From positions 25,233,985 through 25,297,984 of the forward strand of contig CAIIXF020000004.1 of assembly GCA_903813345.2 (NCBI GenBank): 64,000 bases of DNA. The letters run 5' to 3'. How positions within the stretch are numbered: position 1 is the stretch's first letter; each line of letters starts with the position of its first letter. Both the position numbers and the translations under genes were made by a program. This stretch comes from Owenia fusiformis. Its lineage: Eukaryota > Annelida > Polychaeta > Sabellida > Oweniidae. Under the pieces are notes generated by a model, which saw only the letters and a list, made by a program, of their open reading frames with translations, searched no databases and was not told where the DNA came from. Positions 54,664-64,000 of this stretch are shown here, piece after piece.

Positions 54664-55286
54664 CAGGGTGTCCCGAAAGTATGGGGGCCCCCTAGGCGGA
54701 CATATACCAATGTCTTCATAGTATGTGTCATATATCATTTTAAAGCTTATCCAAACTTACATTAATTTTCCAAGTATCATGGTTCAACTCACAAAAGGTA
54801 AATAGTTACAGGCATTTCAAAACTCAGTGTTTAGCTAAACATATAGTTCATTTCAGTATCCTGGTAACAGCCCTGACCTGAATATGACCGAAAATATGAG
54901 AGCTATTGTCGACAAAAGGATGGATATTGAGTTCTAAAAAGAGGAAGTTGGGGGTAGATACTCCAGGGAAACTCTTCTAGAATGCTTTAAAAAAGTTTTA
55001 TGAGGATAAAAAATGCCAAATCCCTATTTGAAGCACGTTTAAGGTCATATATGGAAAGCATTGCTGCCATTAACATGGCTTAGGGACTCTGGGAGACACA
55101 CCAACTATTATTTTGGTGTAAAACTGACTTTAATTTTTTTTTAACTTTTTCCCATTTTGAGTTCAACCGTGATACTTGGCAGATCGGTGTAATTTTGGAT
55201 GATCTTTCAAATGATATATGGCACATACTATGGAGACATTGAAAAATGTCTGCCTAGGGGGGCCCCCATACTTTCTGGACACCCTG
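54664..55286. mobile_element. Tc1/mariner element with DDE remnant
   Basis: 623 bp. The left end is CAGGGTGTCCCGAAAGTATG and the right-end complement is CAGGGTGTCCAGAAAGTATG. TA flanks at 54662-54663 and 55287-55288. At about 54855-54935 it encodes QYPGNSPDLNMTENMRAIVD, the conserved third-acid region (PGNSPDLNPIEN) of Tc1/mariner transposases. The rest of the enzyme is deleted or frameshifted. Confidence 0.92.
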
Positions 55287-55289
55287 TAT

Positions 55290-57038
55290 ATTAAATGCCC
55301 ATATAAAGTTCCAGTCACTTTGGCTTAGAGCTTAGGCTTTATTATGCGTGTAGTACTCCAATAGTAGACCAATGTTTTCGAAATGCGGTATGTGAGGCCT
55401 TTCAATTTAATTTCAAGAAGACTTACTAAATACATGTACTAAATCCTGCTCTTGTGTATGTTTCATGAGATTTTATCCAAATTTTGGACAGATTTTGTTT
55501 TTTTTACTGTGACACCTGAATACTGCCACAACATCATTATTAAATATTATTTGTATACATTTACTAGTAGAATATGTAATTTCTTATATCAAATTCAATT
55601 TATTTCAGTAATGCTGACATCTACGTGCGTACTCTATACATCTGTGTGAGTGGGAATGTATGAGACTGACTCCTGAGGGAAATGCCACTGTTGTAGAGCT
55701 GCATCTCAGTCTTCTACTGACTACTATGCGGTAATTTCAAGCTTATATTTTATTTGACAACATGGCATCTCTTGGACTCCAAAGCTGTTTGAAGCTATGA
55801 AACTTGATAATATTGTATAATTTAAAAATAATAACATGAACACTCCTTGTAATCATCGGTAGAATTTTGGTCAATAATGATGTTTTACTTATATAACCAA
55901 GCTTAACTGAGATTTTAAATGGCAAACAATGCAATTATATGCTCCAGAAGAGGAAATAATGGAAATGTATTCAATATATTACGGGTTATGGAAAAATTTC
56001 AATTGATTTTCTTTGCAAATATCAATGTCTCTAACAATCTATTTAATAACAAACTGCAATGCATAAAAATAGATTCTATGATTATTTTAAAGCTATACAA
56101 TGATAACAAACAACCCCGATACTTTTTCTTGGTATATAAAAACCTAAAAATGTTGATTAAGCAATATAATATTATGGAACAAGTTCAACACATCTAGAAA
56201 TTATCATAGAGTCACCAATAGCCATTCATATTTTAGGAATCATTTTGTTGGAAATTCTATTATCTTCCTAATGATATATAATTTATGGATTTATGGAACA
56301 CATCAGCAGATATTACAAAATCAAAAATGTGGACTTTTTTGGTCTACCCTGTACATGTGTGAGATGTGTACTATATTTACGAGTGTGCCATAAAACTATT
56401 TTAAATCCTGTAACTTCAATTTTGTACCTGTAATGTGTACTAGGCCTGAGAAATGAACCAAGTCAGCTGCTAATGCTGACACACCATCCTTAATAAATGT
56501 TCTTATTTAGAATATATAATTTCTAATATTAAATTGAATTAATTTCCCAGCAAATTATTTAAAACTATAAAATATGTAATAAAATACTGATGATTACAAG
56601 GAACTTCATGTTTTGATTTTTTAACCATAAATATAAAGGGGCTACCACTAAAAATCACTAAAAACAATAATTTCTAGATTATATTTAATAAATTAAATGA
56701 AAAATCTTGGTCTGTTTTACTTGGTCTTCCAATATTTTCTATGACTTTCTTTTACCCTACATGTGTTAAATAATCCTCATTTGCTTTCAGATAACAACAC
56801 ATTATGCTCCATTATCCCTCATCGCTCAGGTATCAGGGAACTGGGGAATGAATAGATGACAGGAATCTCCCGAAAATCAAGAAGAAACATATTCACAGTA
56901 TCTTCCTAAATACACCTTGGATAAAAAAAATATCATCTACTAGTGTAGTATATGTAACACTTGGACTTAGAACAATATGAATTAAAATAAACATCAAAGT
57001 GACAAAGAAGAGACGTAGAACTGAAAAAAGAGCTCTAA
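55290..57038. other. AT-rich flank, no gene recognised
   Basis: Holds the last candidate exons of the putative non-coding transcript. No protein motif was recognised in its short open frames. Confidence 0.35.
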
Positions 57039-57040
57039 TA

Positions 57041-58664
57041 CAGGGTGAGCCAAAAAAGGTAACCAAAACAAATCTCAATAACTCAGTCACCTTGCATGGG
57101 TTTAGTGTCATATTTTGCACAACAAGCCTTGTCCAATGTATTAGTATACCAAGTTTTCAGTGGTTATCCCATCGAACAAAGTTCGGAGGGATATAGGGAG
57201 CGCCTCCGTCCGTCTGTCCGTCCGTCCGTACGTACATACGTCAGTCCGTCCGGGCAATAACTCAAATACCGTTGGCCCGATTTTGTTCATATTTTGTACA
57301 CATATACCCCATGGGAGTAGAATGTCTGCTTGAAAGCTGATTTTCAAAATGGCGGCCATTTTAGTGCCGAATTTACAGTAATTTAGGTGCAATATGTAAA
57401 ATTTTAAAAAATGGTCACCATTTAAACATATTTTACTATAACTCAAAAAGTAGTGGAGCCATTTTGTTCATATTTGGTATGTGAATACTATAAGCATGAC
57501 ACACTGTCCTATGACACTTTTGGTAGATGGTGGCCATTTTGAAAAATGGCCACCATTTTAACGTATTTTACTATTACTCGAAAAGTAGTAAAGCGATTTT
57601 GATCATATTTTGTATGTGAATACTATAAGCATGGCACACTGTCCTATGACACTTTTGGTAGAAGGCGGTCATTTTTCAAAATGGCCGCCATTTTAACGTA
57701 TTTTACTATAACTCGAAAAGTAGTGGAGCGATTTTGTTCATATTTGGTATGTGAATACTATATCAAACATTCTGAAAGAATACGTTGGACAGTTGATTAT
57801 TACATTATAAAGACACTCTTGAAAGAACCAATGTCCTATAAAACATAAACAGTATTCATCCATTTAAAATGGAAGCTTTTTATTTAATTGTGTGATGTTA
57901 CCAAATGTAAATATGTTTGTAAAACCACTCTGTTTAAATACAGGTAAATAAATAATTAAATTAAATATAAGCACGGCACACTGTCTAATGGCACTTTTGG
58001 TAGAAGGTGGCCATTTTGAAAAATGGCCACCATTTTAAAGTATTACTATAACTTGAAAAGTAGTGGAGTGATTTTGTTCATATTTGGTATGTGAATACTA
58101 TAAGTATGGCACATGGTCTAATGACACTTTTGGTAGAAGGCGGCCATTTTGAAAAATGGCTGGCATTTTTGCTATATACTTTGTTTGTAAAAATGCCATT
58201 CATGGGTGTTCGATGGTATTCGCTACGCTTTGGCGTTGCCGTTGTTCTGGTTGTATCTCTAGTGGTCATGATTTTATGGCCATTTTACAAAACATGCCAT
58301 AAAATATGGGCGTCAAGTCTGGAGGCCAACTTGAACATATTGGGCGTAGTCTTGTTCACAACACAAGCATAAACATTTTGTGTTATGGCTCTCATCTTCC
58401 TTCTTATCTCTTGTTTCAATGTTTCAAGGGTTGTTAGTGTAGAAAAAATAGACCCAAAGATAAAAAGCTGGTGGGATTTATGTCCAGTCAGTCATTTCGG
58501 CATTTGGACCATGTTTTGTAGATGACCATAAAATCGTGACTCTAAGGGACAGACCAATGACATTGATTAAGGTTTAGTTGTGCCAAATATGATTTTGAGC
58601 CCATGCTGAATGACTGAGTTATTTACATACATTTGTTTGGGTTACCTTTTTTTGGCTCACTCTG
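57041..58664. mobile_element. 1.6-kb TIR element with satellite-like interior
   Basis: The left end CAGGGTGAGCCAAAAAAGGT then AACC..AATAACTCAGTCA and the right-end complement CAGAGTGAGCCAAAAAAAGG then TAACCCAAACAAAT..AATAACTCAGTCA form 50-60-bp inverted repeats, with TA on both sides (57039-57040, 58665-58666). Inside lie a copy of the GTCCGTCC dispersed repeat (57165-57440) and about four units of a roughly 135-bp repeat (AACTCGAAAAGTAGTGGAGC, ATTTTGTTCATATTTGGTAT, AATGGCCACCATTTTAA) at 57427-57760 and 57990-58160. The 93-codon frame near 58091 is not recognisable as a transposase. Confidence 0.8.
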
Positions 58665-58666
58665 TA

Positions 58667-60525
58667 TGTAATAATCTTAGTTTTCCTTGAATAAAGTGTG
58701 AGATACATATGCAACCCAAATATATTCTAGAATTGAAACAATATAAGTAAAGATTGTTTGTTGCTTGATCTGATTCTACCTTTACCTATGTGAGGAATAA
58801 TCAAAATAAAGAAAAATAAAGAAGTGGAACTTTAACCTTAAAAACTTGTAAAATGATTGTTTTTACACTTACATCATTATAACAGAGATATAGTGACAAT
58901 GACAACTGACAAGATAGTAAAATCAGCTTGTAAAATCAGATGATAATCAAAACCAAAGTGCTGCCAAGACTTACACTCCCCTTCAAAAGTTTGGCTTTAA
59001 TTTGAACAACTGCTTGGGCTGGAAATCTAAACTGATATAATTTCCTAGTATAACTTCATTTTTTCTCATTTTATATACAAAAGATTGCAAATTGATGGCA
59101 AATTAAATTCATTTTTAAAAATTGTCATCCAGATGTAAACCAAAAATGTTTTAACAAACTTTATTTTTAAAAAAAAATTGATATAATTTTTCAGGTTTTA
59201 TAAAGTTATATGTCTCCAAAGTCAAAACTATGCTTTTTCAAGAAACATATCCCTTAAGATAACATATGAGGTATGAGAATATCCACAAATTGAACTGAAG
59301 ACTTAGCTAGTAAACAATGGCACCCTTATTTAAAGTGTTCACATTGCTTATTTAAAGTGTTCATTGCATGTTATGTTAAAAATCAACCATAGAGTAATCT
59401 AATAGGGAAGTTTGCAAAACTTGGAGTGGAGTGTAGATGGATATTGGATAACCTGAGAATAAAGGGCGGATCAGTTAAATATAGAAAAAATCAGCATATA
59501 CTCATCCAGAATAGTAATAAGTTACATCCTTTGATATTTCACTTTTCATTCAAAAGACTGGAGAGACCAATGGATCCATCTAGTTCATACTCCTTGTTTA
59601 TCCCCGGTAAAAACGTCATATACACACTAGACGAAAACGCATCCAATGGACAACCCTATTGTGAAAAACGAACCTGACGGCAAACGAAAAGTCTGTCCGA
59701 TAATGTACGCAATTGATATTTTTCGTCGTGTACCTTGAATATTATGATGAATTTCATTCATGTTATCGCGATTGTGATTGTTTCCAATGTATTACAGTAT
59801 GTTTTGGCCGATTCAACCTAAAGAAGGTACTTCTAATTCTCCGTCAAAGACCAATACAAAATGCCGGAAAATCGAAAAATAATTTTGTTATTGGCTGGAT
59901 GAAGAAAACTAGGAGACGAATACTATTATTATTTAGCGAAAAAATAAGCTTATGATGTGGGCTTTCTGAATCAAAAAAGATTGAAATTATTTTTTCATGT
60001 TAAAGGGGTCTAATTTATCGTTAAAGTAAGTGTTGTCAATGTAAACAAACATGTCGGCGAATTTGATTTCTCGTCTTTAAACAATGATATTTGTGTAATA
60101 GTTGAATACTATATTACGAATGTTAATGATTTAGAAACCCAATTTCAATAGCTCCATGCTCGTATATAACATTCTATATATCTCCCAATAATAATGAAAT
60201 AAGAAGTAATTTTCTCAAGGGTAGTACAATTTTTTTCGAGAATCCAATGGATCAATCTTGATACGCGCGAGGTTATCACGCCACATCTTGGTGGGCACTA
60301 TCGTGGGCGAAAGCTCATTGTCCAAATCGCTCTAGTTTGCGACGTTAAACACAGAAGAAAACTCACCCCTGGGGAAGGGAGCAACTGCAATTATCTATCA
60401 AATACTTCAATTGACCAAGAAATGGCAACTCCAATTTAATGTTACAAATCAATGCACATATTTTCTAAGTTCATCATCGTGCCACAGTGTAAATGTACTG
60501 TATGACATCCAAGGCAAAGTACTAA
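58667..60525. other. Intergenic, nothing assigned
   Basis: Short frames at 59426-59677 and 59713-59955 (+) are open but match nothing I recognise, and I see no supporting splice context. Homopolymer-rich AT sequence otherwise. Confidence 0.35.
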
Positions 60526-60529
60526 CAAA

Positions 60530-60690
60530 GCCGGTGTGAAAGAAATTATGGTCCCCTGGGGATTATGGTCCCCTTTCCTAACGGCCCTTTCTGGCCCTGA
60601 TTGTGTATAAATAATAAGGAAAATAATTGTAATCAGGTCACCATATAAATCAATAGAGATTAGATTTGATAGGACCACCTACGCTTTTAC
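60530..60690. mobile_element. Dispersed element, partner of 25012-25180
   Basis: GCCGGTGTGAAAGAAATTAT, GGGGATTATGGTCCCC, AACGGCCCTTTCTGGCCCTG, CACCATATAAATCAATAGAG: same order as at 25012-25180. The right end is TTTTACACTC. Confidence 0.75.
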
Positions 60691-60929
60691 ACTCTACGTG
60701 TAAAGTGATAGACTCGGCGGGGCGTAGTGGAAGATGACGGGACGTATTGGTCAAATTTGAAGAGATGAGTGGATGATTTAGAAACTGCTGCGTTTGATGC
60801 CCAAAAATCAAGACGTAGCGATGGAAGGTTGTAATGGGAGTCCATTCTGAAATTATGGGCGAGAATGGGTAAAAGACTGGCGAGATAACTTGACTTACAG
60901 TTGAAAGTTATGAAAATTTGCTTTATCTC

Positions 60930-61085
60930 ACAGCTGGGGACCAAAACGCCGCTAAAACGGGGTACTTTGTACACGAAAACAATGTATCGACTGAAAGGTA
61001 TTTCTGTGAAGCTTTGTACGGAACAAGTTTGAAGAAAAACTGTGAAGTGTGAGACTCACAATCCTTGATTTTCAAACACTGGGGT
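60930..61085. repeat. Dispersed repeat, partner of 28740-28900
   Basis: ACAGCTGGGGACCAAAACGC, GGAACAAGTTTGAAGAAAAA and CACAATCCTTGATTTTCAAA match 28740-28900. Confidence 0.75.
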
Positions 61086-61165
61086 AGGTTTTAAATTCAA
61101 ATTAACGGTTTTTCGGGACGGAGTGGTTTCGATACGTCCCGAAGAGATACTACCGTAATCATGTT

Positions 61166-61682
61166 GCAGGAGATTTTCTGGCTCAACCGTGACCATGTTA
61201 AATCTTGTGCAGGAGCCTGGCGCAACTATGGTATGTTGTAATGTTGTTTTCTTTTGTTTAAAGTGCTATTTTTCTGGCACTATCCTAGGAATTCAGTTGT
61301 CCAAGTTGTATCAATTTTCGATTTTCACACGGTTTATACTGTATGATACCATACTCATCAGTGGCCAGCCAATGCCATTAGATTGTAAATGTTATTCAAT
61401 CGCAGATAATACAGCTACTAGTGTACAGTGCATCTTTATTTCACATTCATATTCAGTTTAATCTACTGCACTTTTAGCATTGTCACAGTTGTACCAGACT
61501 TTGTGATTGTAATTAGCATTGTCATGGTTGCACCAGACTTTTTGCTGGCATTTAGCATTACCGCAGTCGGTTGTTCCAGGAAAATAGCACTAAACGTAAA
61601 CAAATACAAAAATGTACCACAGTTTCGCCAGACTTCCGCACAAGATTTTACATGGCCACGGTTGTGCCAGAAAATCTCCTGC
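61166..61682. mobile_element. 517-bp element with about 70-bp inverted ends
   Basis: The left end GCAGGAGATTTTCTGGCTCA then ACCGTGACCATGTTAAATCT and the complement of the right end, GCAGGAGATTTTCTGGCACA then ACCGTGGCCATGTAAAATCT, pair for about 70 bp. The interior has short direct repeats of TAGCATTGTCA..GTTG(T/C)ACCAGACTTT. No transposase. Confidence 0.85.
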
Positions 61683-62227
61683 AATCAGCATCAGGGCTGT
61701 CTCCCATTCCCAGACTTACATGTATGCAAAGCGCTGCAACGTTTAGGCATTTCAATTACAATGTACATGTAATGTTATTTGACAGATAATTTCATTTTAA
61801 ATCAAACGTTTTCCACCTTCTTCAATGCATGTCTTCACAAGAATATTTCGAAGACTATTATTCGGGAAGATAGATTTGCCTCTCAAAAATAAGAAAAAAA
61901 CTATGGAATAGTCTCAAATCTAATGCCCCATACCAATTCAGACTTCTTTTAGGGTTGAGATTATTTGCATATGGAGGATCAAATCTTCTCTCCAGAAAAA
62001 TTTGGTAGACCCATGTTATCTTAGCCTTAGACTTAGGCTAAATTATAAAAATTAAACCCGGAAGTCCGGAAAAACATTGATTCTATCATAGTCACTGTAA
62101 TGTACATAAGAATTATGTTTTATTGAATTAAAAAGTTGTATGAAGATTCATATCGAGAAAAACTTTTCCTAAGAAGTCTTTAGATGACTAATTATAAGCA
62201 ATTAAGCGATAAAACTTGAGGAAATAT

Positions 62228-62678
62228 GGCAAAACTGCCCTAATTCACGTCACCATACTAGTCAATGGGCAAAAGGGCAAACGCCTGACTTTTTATCTCG
62301 AGTTATAGATTTATGTGGCCTCACTGGCCTATCTGAGGTTCTAAAGCTATGTCTAAGCTACATCTTGACACTAAACTCAATAGGGGCCAATCATCTACTT
62401 TTTGAAATAATTGGTCAATTGTGACACTACCCCCTCTCTCTGCAGACACAAATTGAAATTCACAAAAATGAAGGCAAAATTAATACGCCACTTGACTCGA
62501 AATTTTCCTTCAGATAACCCAAATAAACGCATTTTCGGAAGAAATGGCATGTTGCCATTGCAAAAAGATTACAACTGTGCCTACATACTAGCTTACTGAC
62601 TCGTCATGATCACAATTATGTTGGGACTACATTTATTTTTGAATACTACTTTTTTCTATTCAGCGGAAGTGACGTATT
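62228..62678. repeat. Long direct repeat, copy 1
   Basis: About 450 bp from GGCAAAACTGCCCTAATTCA to CTATTCAGCGGAAGT, apparently identical to 63558-64000. Includes a 62-codon frame at 62411-62599 without recognised similarity. Confidence 0.95.
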
Positions 62679-63557
62679 AGGGCATTTTGGCCTAATAGCC
62701 ACATGGTTGGATGATTTCTGGCTTTAAATTGCGTTTTTCCAATTTACTAGAGTTTTTAAAGTAGTTTTGTGCAGTTTAAGAATATTCTGACAGCAATTAT
62801 GAAAAATATGGCTACTTCATTACCCCTGGGGTCATTTTTCCAAGAACCCAATGGTTTTCCTTTAAATTTGACTAGTTTTTCATTTACATCATGAAATCCA
62901 CTGCCTGATGGTGACCTTTTTCAGTATCGTGTCAAGAAATTGAGTATTTTATTGCATATTGCGATTTTTAGCCAAAATCACTGAACCGTGAACCAGAAAA
63001 TTGGACAAATTTGGCCCACTTTTTGGCAAAATCTTACTAAAATCATCACTTTTTCATACTTTATTCCATTCAACAACCTCCTGATTTGAAAAATGATGAC
63101 AAATTTGATCAGTTTTGACTCTGGCCTAGAGAATTGGGACTTTTGAGATATTTTTTAGCTCGAATGTAGTCATTCAGAGTGAACAAATACATCAAAAATT
63201 GACACTTAACTCACCAATTTCTGACTGCACCCCCGATATGTACCTTCTTTCTATACTGGAAACCATAATATGGAAAATTCAATCTTTATGATGAATAGCA
63301 GCTCGTTGGCTTCCCCATTTACGACAACAAATGACATTTAGGGGTCACTAAGGACAAAATTGTAGCCAAATATCGTCAAAATCAGTGGTTTTTGGGGTAA
63401 AAAGCGAAAACTGCTGATTCAGCAAAAACATTAAATTTGTTCATGAAAATTCCCCTTTTTGCCTCCGTCCAAAATATGTTTCACACTAATAAACTTCAAT
63501 TATGGGCGATTCTGAGTAGTTTTAAAAAATTTTGGTCACTTTCACATGTGACTAATA
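62679..63557. other. Spacer between the two 1330-bp-period copies
   Basis: Unique within the window. No coding motif or terminal repeat was recognised. If the array continues to the right of the window, this is the remainder of a 1330-bp unit. Confidence 0.5.
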
Positions 63558-64000
63558 GGCAAAACTGCCCTAATTCACGTCACCATACTAGTCAATGGGC
63601 AAAAGGGCAAACGCCTGACTTTTTATCTCGAGTTATAGATTTATGTGGCCTCACTGGCCTATCTGAGGTTCTAAAGCTATGTCTAAGCTACATCTTGACA
63701 CTAAACTCAATAGGGGCCAATCATCTACTTTTTGAAATAATTGGTCAATTGTGACACTACCCCCTCTCTCTGCAGACACAAATTGAAATTCACAAAAATG
63801 AAGGCAAAATTAATACGCCACTTGACTCGAAATTTTCCTTCAGATAACCCAAATAAACGCATTTTCGGAAGAAATGGCATGTTGCCATTGCAAAAAGATT
63901 ACAACTGTGCCTACATACTAGCTTACTGACTCGTCATGATCACAATTATGTTGGGACTACATTTATTTTTGAATACTACTTTTTTCTATTCAGCGGAAGT
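63558..64000. repeat. Long direct repeat, copy 2 (runs off the window)
   Basis: Same sequence as 62228-62678, displaced by exactly 1330 bp (frame starts 62411 and 63741). The copy is still matching at the last base of the window. Confidence 0.95.

Larger units (their letters stand above)
52330..56830 (+). ncRNA. Possible spliced non-coding transcript divergent from BLZF1
   Basis: Candidate exons with consensus borders: about 52270-52361 (donor GTAAGT), 54380-54496 (TTCTTCCAG..GTATGT), 55610-55731 (TTTATTTCAG..GTAATT), and one starting about 56791 (TTGCTTTCAG). The only notable frame is 22 codons in the second candidate exon (MDMTSNHASLPVDSIFECYA + ND). No protein similarity is recognised. 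Splice-like borders can arise by chance, so this is tentative. Confidence 0.25.

Noticed and set aside
58091-58372. 93-aa hydrophobic protein as a transposase or membrane protein
   Set aside because: No transposase motif is visible, the start falls inside a 135-bp repeat, and there is no support from either strand.

Overview
This window is eukaryotic, intron-rich, AT-rich animal DNA. The evidence is spliced genes with consensus GT/AG junctions, a homeobox, fibrinogen-related lectins, a tRNA-derived SINE and many short inverted-repeat transposons. The gene set and repeat style suggest an invertebrate, most likely a lophotrochozoan (mollusc, brachiopod or annelid grade). That placement is inference and I see nothing that fixes the species.

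Layout. 1-4000: a huge 51-bp minisatellite of about 72 copies. 4765-21978 (+): the 3' part of a Rubicon/Pacer-family autophagy gene, 13 exons ending in a complete Rubicon-homology zinc domain; the N-terminal part lies left of the window. A complete three-exon PRD-class homeobox gene (10071-13741, -) is nested in one of its introns. 22000-31400: mostly intergenic, with a hAT-type element carrying a perfect 8-bp target duplication, foldback elements, a SINE, an orphan zinc-finger exon and an unassigned open stretch. 31498-51525 (-): the complete coding region of BLZF1 (Golgin-45), 7 coding exons. Its 14-kb fourth coding-exon junction intron hosts, on the opposite strand, two tandem paralogous genes for secreted proteins with two fibrinogen-related domains each (36203-40611 and 41408-44518). 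The same intron holds a 4.3-kb unit with near-perfect terminal inverted repeats that encloses a full RT plus restriction-like-endonuclease retrotransposon ORF (about 45085-48369). 52200-64000: a possible bidirectional promoter with a spliced, apparently non-coding transcript, a roughly 180-bp satellite, several Tc1/mariner-type elements, and a 1330-bp repeat that is still running at the window edge.

The most unusual signal is not a gene. At least seven exon boundaries in four of the five genes here sit at the edge of a tandem array whose unit contains the splice site itself plus the first or last bases of the exon. Examples are 19 copies of a Rubicon zinc exon with its acceptor, about 27 copies of the homeobox exon end with its donor, about 6-8 copies of an FReD exon start, and smaller arrays in Rubicon, FReD-B and BLZF1 (twice). 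Decoy copies always lie on the intron side. Further arrays begin within a few bases of a donor or acceptor. I read this as repeated expansion of splice-junction segments into minisatellites, giving long rows of decoy splice sites.

Exon coordinates were worked out by hand from splice consensus, reading phase and protein conservation. Exon sums are multiples of three for every complete gene. Family assignments rest on remembered motif conservation and not on a database search.
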